From Arthrobacter sp. PAMC25284 (GTDB lineage: Bacteria; Actinomycetota; Actinomycetes; Actinomycetales; Micrococcaceae): 64,000 bases of DNA. Both the position numbers and the translations under genes were made by a program. Below the pieces are notes generated by a model that was not told where the DNA came from, did not search any database, and was given only the letters and a program-made list of their open reading frames with translations. Positions 30,591 to 39,080 of this stretch are shown here, one piece after another. The DNA is taken from positions 3,348,001 through 3,412,000 of the forward strand of contig NZ_CP080382.1 of NCBI RefSeq assembly GCF_019443425.1, read 5' to 3'. Position 1 is the stretch's first letter, and each line of letters opens with the position of its first letter.

Positions 30591-31765
30591 GAGATGGCGG
30601 CCCTTCGTTGGGAGAACTTGCGGGAAGGCGGAGGCCCGGCCGGGGAGAATTTAGCCACGAGGTCCCGCAGGCTCTTGAGTGCAGGATCCCTCCGGCCGTC
30701 GTGTACCAGAGGTATACCCGCGTTGGTCGAAAACGGAAGTGTCTTCGAACGCGGTAGCTGGATGTCAACGGGCCTGCCGACGGTGGCTTCAACATCCGCG
30801 ACAGTCAATCCGCTGTGCCGGTCGGTGAAATTGAGCACCACGGTGTTGGACGGTGGCATCAGGTCCAGCTGGCGCAGGACTTCGAAGCCGTTGTTGAGTC
30901 CGCGGATGCTGGGGATATCCATGCCCACTACCCAGATTCCCTCGGTTGCAAGTTCCAGGATTGCCAGGACCTCTTCGCTGAGTCCCGGGGCGGTGTCCAA
31001 AACGACGTACGCAAACTCCAGGGAGAGCTGATTGATCAGCGTTGTCACCTGCGCCGCCTTGATGAGGTCGGCTTCGGCAGGCATCCGGGGCGCGCACATT
31101 GCGTAGAGCCCCGACGAGTGCGGAGTGAGGAATGCCTTGAGCACCATAGAGTCGATTGAGGCCGCGCCAAGGACGGCGTCACTGATGGTGTACTGAGGAT
31201 CAAGGCTGAGCCCCGAGGCGACGTCTCCGAACTGGAGATCGAGGTCAACAATCACGACGTCCTTCGGTGCCACCTTGGCCAGTCCGACTGCCAGGTTCGT
31301 GGAAACGGTGGTTTTGCCCACGCCGCCCTTGGGTGACATCACGGCCAGCACCCGGCCCCGCTTCTGGCCTGTTTCCTCGGCGGCAGCCTGCTTGCGGCTC
31401 AGCGACGTAGCGGCCGCGCGCTCAAGGGCGTGGCGCAGCAGCTCTGCCGGCGCATCCGGTGCAATGACATCGCGGACGCCGGAGCGCATGGCGGCCAGCG
31501 TCAGTTCGGCCGAAGTGACGGCCGCCAGTACCACAACAATGTCCGGTGCCAGCCGGTCCAGGCCTGTGGCCAGGGCAAAGACCTGTTCGGCTTCAATGTC
31601 AGGGCCACAGACAACCACGTCGACGGAGCCGCCGGTATTCAGGGCCAGAATGTCGGCGGCTGTCGCGCCGGAGGCCACCGCCTGTACCACATGGGCGGGT
31701 CCGAGCGACGCGGTGAGATGACGCTCGAATTCCGGGGACGCTGTGAGCGCCAGGAAGCGGCTCAT
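30587..31765 (-). CDS. cpaE: Pilus assembly protein CpaE (MinD-like ATPase)
   Basis: Localisation ATPase of Tad systems. 392 aa from ATG 31765. Residues 1-125 form a receiver-like domain without a clear phospho-acceptor. The deviant Walker A 'KGGVGKTT' is at about 146-153, followed by 'DVVIVDLDLQFGDVASGLSLDP' and 'YVVLDTAPGLSEEVLAIL'. An apparent 634-aa fusion with the upstream CpaB exists only because of a frameshift in cpaB. In the repaired sequence the cpaB stop and this ATG overlap (ATGA). Confidence 0.9.
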   Translation of the reverse strand: MSRFLALTASPEFERHLTASLGPAHVVQAVASGATAADILALNTGGSVDVVVCGPDIEAEQVFALATGLDRLAPDIVVVLAAVTSAELTLAAMRSGVRDVIAPDAPAELLRHALERAAATSLSRKQAAAEETGQKRGRVLAVMSPKGGVGKTTVSTNLAVGLAKVAPKDVVIVDLDLQFGDVASGLSLDPQYTISDAVLGAASIDSMVLKAFLTPHSSGLYAMCAPRMPAEADLIKAAQVTTLINQLSLEFAYVVLDTAPGLSEEVLAILELATEGIWVVGMDIPSIRGLNNGFEVLRQLDLMPPSNTVVLNFTDRHSGLTVADVEATVGRPVDIQLPRSKTLPFSTNAGIPLVHDGRRDPALKSLRDLVAKFSPAGPPPSRKFSQRRAAIS

Positions 31766-32491
31766 TGGAAGATACCGCGGGTATTGACGGGGGTGCGGTC
31801 GCTGGCGGGCGTGTTCGGCGTCTGTCTCGTCAGCCAGATGTTGCCAGTCCGGGAACTGAGGATGATCTTGGCGGCGTCTGTGGAATTGCGGGCCAAGGTG
31901 ACGAAGGAGGATCCTGTCGGGACTGCCGACGTGCCCTCGGGGGTGGTGATGGTGCTGGGCGGGGCCCTGCTGGATAGCGGTCACGAGGACCTTGTCAAAG
32001 ACCACCTGTGTGCTGGTCACTTCCGGCGTTGCCGGGTCAGCCTGGGTGACGAAGAGGCCCACCAGGTCACCGGCGCGGACGGTGCCGCCCACCACGCTTT
32101 CCGGCGGCAGGAGGATGGTGACTTCCTGCATACCTTCCGGGACTTGCACGGATCCCGGAGCGATCCGCTGCGACGGGTCAACGAGCCGGCTTTCGAGCAA
32201 CTGCTCACCCGGTTTCAGATCCACAGCCGTCACGAGCCCGCTGGTGACGTTCAACGATGTCATCGCCCCCGGGGTCATTGCGGCGCCGGGGATGGAGCGG
32301 ACCTTGAGGAAGGCGCTCAGGTCCTCCGACCTGGTCCCTGCCGGAACTTCCGAATCCACAACGATGACGTCCACGGGCTCCAGCGACGCCTGTGCCCGGC
32401 GGTCAGCATTGGACACGTAGTTGACCAGCATCATGGTGCCAATGATGGCCAGCACAAGTGCCGTGAGGCCTCCGAGCAAACGTGATTTCAT
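31762..32491 (-). CDS. cpaB: Pilus assembly protein CpaB/RcpC (one-base frameshift as given)
   Basis: Periplasmic SAF-domain protein of the Tad apparatus. N-terminal anchor 'LLGGLTALVLAIIGTMMLVNYV', then SAF domain 'DVIVVDSEVPAGTRSEDLSAFLKVRSIP' and 'LKPGEQLLESRLVDPSQRI', followed by 'VTILLPPESVVGGTVRAGDLVGLFVT'. After 'TAIQQGP' the written frame turns to His/Arg/Pro-rich nonsense ('AQHHHHPRGHVGSPDR') and runs into cpaE. Dropping one base from the G run at 31961-31964 (plus strand GGCGGGGCCC) restores 'STITTPEGTSAVPTGSSFVTLARNSTDAAKIILSSRTG' and a stop at 31762, 242 aa. Confidence 0.88.
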
Positions 32492-32656
32492 GGTTGGTTC
32501 CTAACCTCTTGTTACACCTCGGTACTGCGTGAACGCACGGTGTGGCGTCGGACCGCGTGAAGGGGAGGCCCCGGGTGGGACTGGCTGCCCCCGGCACACG
32601 GCTGCCGGCTGCCCCGGTTGACGGACAGCCGGCAGAGTGGCGGGCGGGAAAACTGA

Positions 32657-32863
32657 CTAGGGAGTGGTGGGGATCTTGCCCGCGACGTTGGTGAACATGG
32701 AGGAGAGGTTGCCGCCGAAGGTGGTGACAGCGCCGATGATGACCACGGCGATCAGCGCGACCATGATGCCGTATTCAACGGCGGTGGCACCCTTTTCTTC
32801 ATCCGTGAGGCGGGTTTTGATACCGGAGACGAAAACCATCATTGAGACCAGTGCAGCGTTCAT
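32657..32863 (-). CDS. flp: Flp/Fap-type pilin
   Basis: Major pilin of the Tad pilus. 68 aa from ATG 32863, which follows AAAAAAGGGATATAACA; a longer reading to 32947 adds a non-pilin leader and is rejected. The motif 'DEEKGATAVEYGIMVALIAVVIIGAV' has Gly before the predicted cleavage and Glu-Tyr at +5/+6, the Flp hallmark. The prepilin peptidase gene lies just upstream. The 165 bases to cpaB and a separate promoter suggest higher expression than the machine genes. Confidence 0.92.
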   Translation of the reverse strand: MNAALVSMMVFVSGIKTRLTDEEKGATAVEYGIMVALIAVVIIGAVTTFGGNLSSMFTNVAGKIPTTP

Positions 32864-32949
32864 TGTTATATCCCTTTTTTGTGAGTGCTGATGAAATTCA
32901 AAGTCCCGGCGCCCCCCAGATGGATTGCCGGGTCCTCGATGTCTCAAGG

Positions 32950-33012
32950 TTTACACGGGTAATGGTTACGGGGACAACCAACTGAAGTACCCGTGTTTTT
33001 CACACCCGTAAC
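32950..33012 (-). promoter_or_regulatory. Candidate flp promoter with interleaved half-sites
   Basis: On the minus strand, TTGTCC (complement of 32972-32977) and TGTAAA (complement of 32950-32955) are 16 bases apart. Two inverted repeats interleave here: ACACGGGTA (32953-32961) with TACCCGTGT (32988-32996), and GTTACGGG (32965-32972) with CCCGTAAC (33005-33012). All four are variants of one CCCGT(A/G) half-site, two of them inside the promoter. This suggests a bound regulator at the pilin gene. Confidence 0.45.
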
Positions 33013-33044
33013 ACCGAATTACTTACTTACCGCGAGGCGCAACC

Positions 33045-33086
33045 TGAGTACACTACTTGGTCGGCTGGTGGGGGTACTCAAGTAGT
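33045..33086. repeat. Interlocked inverted repeats after the prepilin peptidase gene
   Basis: TGAGTAC (33045-33051) matches GTACTCA (33074-33080) and ACTACTTG (33052-33059) matches CAAGTAGT (33079-33086). The order A-B-A'-B' allows either hairpin or a pseudoknot, but not two nested stems. It lies directly downstream of the peptidase stop. Confidence 0.45.
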
Positions 33087-33090
33087 TCCG

Positions 33091-33810
33091 CTACGTGAAT
33101 AGTGACGGAAGGAGTGCCGGACCCAATTCGGCGCCAAAAACCACGGCGGCAATGCAGCCGGCAAACATGGAGGGCCCGAACGGTACCGGGCTCTTTCGCC
33201 CCGCCAATCCGGCGAGGAGCAGAATTCCCCCCACGAGGGCGCCGATCAAAAAACCGAGGGAAACCCCGAGCACTAACTGACCGACGGAGAGATATCCGAG
33301 GGGGAGGGCAAGTACTGCGGAAAATTTCACATCGCCCATTCCCATGCCCCGTGGAGAAATAAGCGCCAGTACGAGATAAATCACGAATGTTGCGGCCGAT
33401 CCGATGAATGCAACAACAAGGTTGGCCCATCTTTCATTTACTGCAGCGTCCAGCAGCAGCAGCGCCGACCCCGTCCCGAGGGCTGGAATGACAAGCCGGT
33501 TGGGCAGCAGCCTGAAGTGCAGATCGATCCGGGAAAGGACGACGCCGGCGGCACTGAGAAAAAGAAGGGCAGGCAGAAGCCATGACGCGCCAAACCGCCA
33601 CGCCATCACCATAAACAGTGCGCCCGTAAAGACGGCGGCGGGCACGTGGCTCCGGCGTCCAGCCGCCAGGTCGAGAGCCGGCAGAAGACGCTGCGCGCCG
33701 AACGTGGCGGCCGGACCGGCGGCGAGGCCCAGCAGCCCGGCTGCCACGATGAAGGCTAAGGAGAAGGGGATGGCTGACGCACGCTGCCTTCTGGTTGGTG
33801 GGATCCGCAT
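33091..33810 (-). CDS. cpaA: Type IV prepilin peptidase (CpaA/TadV, family A24)
   Basis: Membrane aspartyl protease that removes the leader of Flp and TadE-type prepilins. 239 aa with about six to seven hydrophobic helices. The two catalytic Asp are in 'LSRIDLHFRLLPNRLV' and 'PRGMGMGDVKFSAVLALPLGYL' (the GxGD motif). The cysteine-rich methylase domain of classic PilD is absent, as usual for Tad. First gene of the minus-strand Tad locus. Confidence 0.9.
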   Translation of the reverse strand: MRIPPTRRQRASAIPFSLAFIVAAGLLGLAAGPAATFGAQRLLPALDLAAGRRSHVPAAVFTGALFMVMAWRFGASWLLPALLFLSAAGVVLSRIDLHFRLLPNRLVIPALGTGSALLLLDAAVNERWANLVVAFIGSAATFVIYLVLALISPRGMGMGDVKFSAVLALPLGYLSVGQLVLGVSLGFLIGALVGGILLLAGLAGRKSPVPFGPSMFAGCIAAVVFGAELGPALLPSLFT

Positions 33811-34126
33811 CGCAGGCCGGCCTCACGGTGTCGAAGCGCCGGACCCGGATCGCCGGGACGTCGCTGGAGTGCAAGTCAGATTGTATTTTGACCTGCACCC
33901 TTAACGCAGGCTATTCTTGGTAGTCGTTGTGCGTGTCCTTTCTCGATGATGCGTGCCCGCTTGAGAATCCGGTTGCAGGATAACTACTCAACGTGCACAT
34001 TCGGGACTTCAGGATGACTGGTTACATGGAGCCCTCACCTCTGTTCCGGTAGCGCATAGATAGTAGGCGCACTTTTCCGCGTGACGCCTAAAACAAGAAC
34101 GCCAGAACAAGAACGAGGCAAACACC
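33811..34126 (+). promoter_or_regulatory. rplM-rpsI promoter and leader
   Basis: 316 bases without a gene. TTGACC (33888-33893) and TATTCT (33912-33917), 18 bases apart, form a good promoter pointing to rplM and leaving a leader of about 200 bases. The start of the divergent cpaA also lies at this edge. No ribosomal-protein leader class was recognised. Confidence 0.5.
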
Positions 34127-34570
34127 GTGCGTACGTACACCCCGAAGCCCGGCGATATCAACCGCCAGTGGCACGTCATTGACGCCACAGACGTTGTCCT
34201 TGGTCGTCTCGCCAGCCAGACCGCAATCCTGCTGCGCGGCAAGCACAAGGCCACCTTTGCGTCCCACATGGACATGGGCGATTTCGTCATCATCATCAAC
34301 GCTGAAAAGGTAGCCCTCACCGGCGCCAAGCTGGAGCAGAAGCGGGCCTACCGCCACTCCGGTTACCCGGGCGGCCTGACCTCCGTCAACTACGCGGAGC
34401 TGCTTGAGTCCAACCCGGTCCGCGCCGTGGAGAAGGCCATCAAGGGCATGCTCCCGAAGAACTCCCTCGCTGCACAGCAGCTGGGCAAGCTGAAGGTTTA
34501 CCGCGGTGCCGAGCACCCGCACGCCGCCCAGCAGCCCAAGACTTTCGAAATCACCCAGGTCGCCCAGTAG
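34127..34570 (+). CDS. rplM: 50S ribosomal protein L13
   Basis: Early assembly protein of the large subunit. 147 aa from GTG 34127. Motifs are '[65 protein letters not shown]' and '[30 protein letters not shown]'. It forms a two-gene operon with rpsI. Confidence 0.98.
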   Translation: MRTYTPKPGDINRQWHVIDATDVVLGRLASQTAILLRGKHKATFASHMDMGDFVIIINAEKVALTGAKLEQKRAYRHSGYPGGLTSVNYAELLESNPVRAVEKAIKGMLPKNSLAAQQLGKLKVYRGAEHPHAAQQPKTFEITQVAQ

Positions 34571-34605
34571 TCCTGGCCACCAACCAACTTTTATCAAGGA
34601 GAATC

Positions 34606-35115
34606 GTGGCTCAGAACGAAGAACTGACCACCGAGGCCGTTGAGGCTGAGGAAAACCTGACCAGCTACACCTCGGAAAGCGGTGCTGCGGAAGCAGCAGC
34701 GCCGAAGACGGAACGCCCGGCCCTGACCGTTGCCGGCGCAGCTGTTGGCCGCCGCAAGGAAGCCGTTGCACGCGTCCGCGTTGTGCCCGGCTCCGGCAAG
34801 TGGATCATCAACGGCCGCGAGCTGGCGAACTACTTCCCGAACAAGCTGCACCAGCAGGATGTCAACGAACCCTTCAAGATCCTCGATCTTGACGGCGCCT
34901 ATGACGTCATCGCCCGTATCCACGGTGGCGGTATTTCCGGCCAGGCCGGCGCCTTGCGCCTTGGTATCGCCCGTTCGCTGAACGAGATCGACACCGAGAA
35001 CAACCGCGCGACCCTGAAGAAGGCCGGCTACCTGCGTCGTGACGCACGCGTCATCGAGCGCAAGAAGGCTGGCCTCAAGAAGGCCCGTAAGGCTCAGCAG
35101 TACTCCAAGCGCTAA
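34606..35115 (+). CDS. rpsI: 30S ribosomal protein S9 with acidic N-terminal extension
   Basis: Head protein whose C-terminal Lys/Arg tail contacts P-site tRNA. 169 aa; the first 40 residues are an acidic, low-complexity extension. The core starts at '[34 protein letters not shown]' and ends '[26 protein letters not shown]' as the family requires. GTG 34606 follows AAGGAGAAT. Confidence 0.98.
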   Translation: MAQNEELTTEAVEAEENLTSYTSESGAAEAAAPKTERPALTVAGAAVGRRKEAVARVRVVPGSGKWIINGRELANYFPNKLHQQDVNEPFKILDLDGAYDVIARIHGGGISGQAGALRLGIARSLNEIDTENNRATLKKAGYLRRDARVIERKKAGLKKARKAQQYSKR

Positions 35116-35130
35116 ATCGCGTTTGCGCAA

Positions 35131-35166
35131 AAGCCCGTTCCGCCCTCGTGGCGGGGCGGGTTTTTG
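35131..35166 (+). terminator. Intrinsic terminator after rpsI
   Basis: CCCGTTCCGCC (35134-35144) pairs with GGCGGGGCGGG (35150-35160) with two wobbles, flanked by AAAAG and TTTTTG. Clear end of the rplM-rpsI operon. Confidence 0.88.
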
Positions 35167-35256
35167 CCGTTTAGCCGGAGGTCTGACCTGCCGGCGCTGC
35201 GAATAGTTGCGACGGGCGGCACCGGCGATGGTTGCGGATCGACTAAACTTGATCCG

Positions 35257-36618
35257 ATGTCTAGATTATTTGGAACAGATGGTGTCCGAGGCCTGGCGAA
35301 CGGCCTGCTCACGGCCGAGCTTGCGCTGCAACTGGCGCAGGCCGCCGCCGTCGTGTTGGGTCACGACCGTGTCACCGGCGGGGCCCGGCCACGCGCGGTG
35401 GTCGCCCGTGACCCGCGGGCCAGCGGAGAATTTATTGCCGCTGCTGTGGAAGCGGGGCTGTCCAGCTCCGGCATCGATGTCTACGACGCCGGCGTGCTGC
35501 CCACCCCGGCGGCGGCCTATCTGGTCGCTGACCTTGACGCCGACTTTGGCGTGATGATCTCCGCGTCCCACAACCCCGCGCCGGATAACGGGATCAAGTT
35601 CTTCGCCAGAGGCGGCCAGAAGCTTCCCGACGATGTTGAGGCCGCCATTGAGGCCCAGCTCGGCAACGAACCGTTCAGGCCCGTGGGAGGCGATATCGGG
35701 CGCATCCAGCGGTTCTCGGATGCCGAGGACCGTTACATCGTGCATTTGCTCGGAAGCCTGCCGCACCGTCTCGATGGCCTCAAGGTGGTCCTCGACTGTG
35801 CCCACGGCGCGGCCAGCGGCTGCTCCCCGCAGGTTTTCAAGGATGCGGGTGCGGACGTCTTTGTGATCGGCGCCGAGCCCGACGGCCACAACATCAATGA
35901 AGGCGTCGGCTCCACGCACATGGGCCCGCTTAAACGGGCAGTCCTTGAACGCGGCGCGGATCTTGGTATTGCCCATGACGGAGACGCCGACCGTTGCCTC
36001 GCCGTGGACCATGAAGGCAACGAAATCGACGGCGACCAGATCATGGCCATCCTCGCCGTGGCACTGAAGAATTCCGGAAAACTCAAGGACGATGTCCTCG
36101 TTGCCACCGTCATGAGCAATCTGGGGCTGAAAATCGCCCTGCGCGAGGCCGGGATCAGCCTCCGCGAAACCGGGGTGGGGGACCGTTACGTCCTGGAGGA
36201 AATGCGAAACGGCGGGTTCAGCCTCGGCGGCGAACAGTCCGGGCACGTGATCTTCGCGGACCATGCGACCACGGGCGACGGCGTCCTTACCGGCCTCCAG
36301 CTTGCTGCCCAGGTGGCGCTCACCGGCCGCCCGCTGAAGGAGCTGGCCACGGTGATGACCAAGCTCCCGCAGGTTCTGATCAATGTCACCGGCGTTGACC
36401 GCACCCGGGTGAAGGGCGACGCCGCTGTCACTGCGGCGGTAGCCCTCGCGGAAGCCGAACTCGGCGGCACTGGGAGGGTTCTGCTCCGCCCGTCCGGGAC
36501 CGAGCCGGTGGTACGCGTGATGGTGGAAGCCGCCGACGAAGGCACCGCCCAGCACGTGGCTGAAGGCCTCGCCCAGGTGGTCCGGAAAGAACTCGCCCTG
36601 GCGCTCGTCTCCGACTGA
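35257..36618 (+). CDS. glmM: Phosphoglucosamine mutase
   Basis: Converts glucosamine-6-P to glucosamine-1-P for peptidoglycan precursors. 453 aa from ATG 35257 ('[12 protein letters not shown]'); an in-frame extension to 35164 crosses the rpsI terminator and is rejected. The phospho-serine is S104 in '[16 protein letters not shown]'. The Mg site is '[12 protein letters not shown]' and the sugar loop is '[10 protein letters not shown]'. The phosphate-binding C-terminal loop is '[14 protein letters not shown]'. It works with glmS 3.8 kb downstream. Confidence 0.97.
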   Translation: MSRLFGTDGVRGLANGLLTAELALQLAQAAAVVLGHDRVTGGARPRAVVARDPRASGEFIAAAVEAGLSSSGIDVYDAGVLPTPAAAYLVADLDADFGVMISASHNPAPDNGIKFFARGGQKLPDDVEAAIEAQLGNEPFRPVGGDIGRIQRFSDAEDRYIVHLLGSLPHRLDGLKVVLDCAHGAASGCSPQVFKDAGADVFVIGAEPDGHNINEGVGSTHMGPLKRAVLERGADLGIAHDGDADRCLAVDHEGNEIDGDQIMAILAVALKNSGKLKDDVLVATVMSNLGLKIALREAGISLRETGVGDRYVLEEMRNGGFSLGGEQSGHVIFADHATTGDGVLTGLQLAAQVALTGRPLKELATVMTKLPQVLINVTGVDRTRVKGDAAVTAAVALAEAELGGTGRVLLRPSGTEPVVRVMVEAADEGTAQHVAEGLAQVVRKELALALVSD

Positions 36619-36629
36619 CGGCCGAAGCG

Positions 36630-37010
36630 CTATTTGCGGAGCGCGTCGCGGATCTCCGTCAGCAGGGCGATCTGCGCGTCCTCCGCGGACTCGACTTTGA
36701 CGTCCTCGTTGATCCCAAGGCTGCGATTGCGCCGCTCGATCAGATGGTTCATGGGCAGCACCACGAGGAAATAGACGGCGGCGGCAATCATCACGAATGA
36801 GATGACCGACGAGATCACCGCACCGTACCTGTAGCCCTCCCATGCCATATCCTCCACGCCCTTGGCGTTGAACAGCCGGCCGATCAGGGGCGTCAATAAA
36901 CCGTCAACAATGGATGTGACGACTGCGCCGAATGCCGCGCCGATGACGACGGCAACCGCAAGATCAACCACGTTGCCCTTCATGATGAAATTCCTGAATC
37001 CAGTCAGCAT
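36630..37010 (-). CDS. mscL: Large-conductance mechanosensitive channel
   Basis: Pentameric membrane safety valve opened by hypo-osmotic tension. 126 aa. It shows the amphipathic N-terminus 'MLTGFRNFIMKGNVVDLAVAVVIGAAFGAVVTSIVDGLLTPLIG' containing TM1, a periplasmic loop, TM2 'ISFVMIAAAVYFLVVLPMNHL', and a charged C-terminal bundle helix ending 'ALLTEIRDALRK'. Convergent with glmM, 11 bases apart. Confidence 0.96.
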   Translation of the reverse strand: MLTGFRNFIMKGNVVDLAVAVVIGAAFGAVVTSIVDGLLTPLIGRLFNAKGVEDMAWEGYRYGAVISSVISFVMIAAAVYFLVVLPMNHLIERRNRSLGINEDVKVESAEDAQIALLTEIRDALRK

Positions 37011-37074
37011 GACACCACGGTAGCCGGTTCCACCCGCAGCAGCTGACGCCCGCGCTGACTCCGGGGCTATTACG

Positions 37075-37953
37075 TCACGGATACGCGGGCGCAGCGTCCA
37101 GCCCGAAGTACTCCTCCAGGGTGTCTACGCCGCGGTTCTTCATGTCCGTGGCGGCCTCGACGCCGATAAAGCGCAGATGCCAGGGCTCGTAGTAATAGCC
37201 CGTGGTCCCATGGAACATCCACGGGTAGCGGACCACGAAGCCGAACCGGTGCCCGCTAGCCGCTGCCCACGCAGCCGACGGCTGTTTCGCAAAACAAGGC
37301 ATAAAGCCGCAGGCGCCGCTGCCGTCGCCGATGTCGAAGGACCAGCCCGTCTGATGTTCGGAATAGCCGGGCCGGGCCGATGCGGTGTCCGCTTCGACCT
37401 GCCCGCGGGTGTTCACGTAGTTCGCGTAGGTGGCGGTCTGCGTTGCATAGGACCGGTAGCCGCTGGCCAGTGTCATCGTGATGCCGTCCGCCGCCGCGGC
37501 CGCAAACATCTCTTCTGCCGCAGCCGCGGTCGTGCTGTTCAGCAGGGCTGCCGCACCGGCAGAGGCAAGCCGGATGCGTGGCTGGACGAGGTCGGCCGGT
37601 TCGAAGGCGGCAGGTATCAGCGGCCGGCGCTTGTTAACGATCACCCAGGGGCTGGCGGGGTCGACGAGGGAATGCTGCTTCCCGGGCGGGGCCGACGCCG
37701 GAACCCCCGTGGCCGGCGCCGGCGTTGCGGCTTCGTCCGTGGCGGCAGGCCCGGGCGGCGGCGTCGTGGCCGCTTCGGTCGCTGTCGGTGCCGCCGCTGC
37801 TGCCGCCGTCGACGCCACCGGCGCCGGTGTGGCGGCGGCAGGCAGTGGCGGGGCGCCGGGGCTGCAGGCGGTCGCCGCCGCCAGGCCGGACCCGGCCGCG
37901 AGGAAGCGGGCAAACGCCCTGCGGCTCGGCCCGGCAGCGCGGTTGTGGCACAC
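37075..37953 (-). CDS. VanY-like D,D-carboxypeptidase lipoprotein
   Basis: Zinc peptidase of family M15B, probably trimming stem peptides at the cell surface. 292 aa. The N-terminus 'SRRAFARFLAAGSGLAAATACSPG' has a twin-arginine motif and a possible lipobox Cys at residue 30 (weak, Ala at -3). An Ala/Pro/Thr-rich linker covers about 33-90. Zinc ligands lie in 'YSEHQTGWSFDIGD' (SxHxxGxxxD) and 'YEPWHLRFIG'. 'GYRSYATQ' is the usual substrate-side motif. Six bases separate its start from the coaA stop. Confidence 0.9.
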   Translation of the reverse strand: MCHNRAAGPSRRAFARFLAAGSGLAAATACSPGAPPLPAAATPAPVASTAAAAAAPTATEAATTPPPGPAATDEAATPAPATGVPASAPPGKQHSLVDPASPWVIVNKRRPLIPAAFEPADLVQPRIRLASAGAAALLNSTTAAAAEEMFAAAAADGITMTLASGYRSYATQTATYANYVNTRGQVEADTASARPGYSEHQTGWSFDIGDGSGACGFMPCFAKQPSAAWAAASGHRFGFVVRYPWMFHGTTGYYYEPWHLRFIGVEAATDMKNRGVDTLEEYFGLDAAPAYP

Positions 37954-37958
37954 GCGTG

Positions 37959-38924
37959 CTAGACCTTCCTCAGCAGCATGCGCCGGATCGAGTGATCCGC
38001 GTCCTTGGTCAGCACCAACTGGGCGCGTCCCCGGGTTGGCAGGACATTTTCCTCCAGGTTCGGCTCGTTGATGCGCTTCCAGATCCCGCGGGCTGTCTCC
38101 TCGGCCTCGTCATCGGACAGCGTGGCGTAACGGTGGAAATATGACTCGGGCTGGGCGAATGCCGTACTGCGCAAGGAGCGGAAACGCTCCACGTACCATT
38201 CCTCGATAAAGGAGGTCTTGGCGTCGACGTAGATGGAGAAATCGAAGAAATCACTTAGTGCCAGGCCCTGCCGGCCGTCATGGCGTGGGCGGGCCGGGGC
38301 CAGCACATTCAGCCCCTCCACAATCAGCACGTCCGGGCGGCGGACCACGACTTCCCTGCCGGGGACAATGTCATACGTGACGTGGGAATACCAGGGCGCC
38401 CTGACTTCTTCGGCGCCGCTCTTGATTTCGCTCACGAAGCGCAGCAGCGCGCGGCGGTCGTACGACTCCGGAAATCCCTTGCGCTCAAGAAGCTGGCGGC
38501 GCTTGAGCTCCGCGAGCGGGTAGAGGAATCCGTCCGTCGTGATGAGCTCGACGTTGGGGGTGCCGGGCCAGCGGCGCAGCATTTCACGGAGTACACGGGC
38601 AATCGTGGACTTCCCCACGGCCACCGAGCCGGCCACGCCGATCACGAACGGTGTGCGCTGGGTGGTCTCGCCGAGAAACGTTGTGGTTGCGGCGTGCAGT
38701 TGGCCGGCGGCCTCGACATACAGGTGCAGGAGCCGGGACAGGGGGAGGTAGACCTCGCGGACTTCCCGCATGTCGAGGGGATCGTCCAGGCCGCGGAGCC
38801 GGACGACGTCCTCTTCGTTGAGGGGCTGCTCCATCTGGGCAGCAAGCCGGGACCAGGTCTGCCTGTCCAGCTCCACGAACGGCGAGACGCCGTCGCCGTT
38901 CGTTTCATTGCGTTGCAGAGTCAC
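37959..38924 (-). CDS. coaA: Pantothenate kinase, type I
   Basis: First step of coenzyme A synthesis, phosphorylating pantothenate. 321 aa from GTG 38924 ('[20 protein letters not shown]'). AGGAGG abuts this GTG, so a start a few codons downstream is possible. A long extension to 39137 would overlap glmS and is rejected. Walker A '[17 protein letters not shown]' is at about 102-118, then '[15 protein letters not shown]', '[11 protein letters not shown]' and '[12 protein letters not shown]'. Divergent from glmS. Confidence 0.93.
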   Translation of the reverse strand: MTLQRNETNGDGVSPFVELDRQTWSRLAAQMEQPLNEEDVVRLRGLDDPLDMREVREVYLPLSRLLHLYVEAAGQLHAATTTFLGETTQRTPFVIGVAGSVAVGKSTIARVLREMLRRWPGTPNVELITTDGFLYPLAELKRRQLLERKGFPESYDRRALLRFVSEIKSGAEEVRAPWYSHVTYDIVPGREVVVRRPDVLIVEGLNVLAPARPRHDGRQGLALSDFFDFSIYVDAKTSFIEEWYVERFRSLRSTAFAQPESYFHRYATLSDDEAEETARGIWKRINEPNLEENVLPTRGRAQLVLTKDADHSIRRMLLRKV

Positions 38925-39080
38925 CCTCCTGATTCTGCCGTTTGCGCGGCCAACTGCGAAATGGACTGGCCGGGACGGCCCGGGCAAGACCGCGCGGTGA
39001 CCGGCCCGCCGGACCGCAGGGGCGCCTGCGGCGGTAACGTTCCTTCGTCCCCGAACCCGGAAACCGTTAGGCTTAGGCCC

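Noticed and set aside
30587..32491. A genuine CpaB-CpaE fusion protein
   Set aside because: The linker is frameshifted CpaB; the repaired sequence separates the genes with overlapping stop and start.
35266..36843. 525-codon minus-strand frame opposite glmM
   Set aside because: Antisense to an intact glmM; no recognisable domain.
38280..39080. 800-base in-frame 5' extension of glmS
   Set aside because: GlmS needs Cys directly after the initiator Met, which ATG 39081 supplies; the extension is antisense to coaA.
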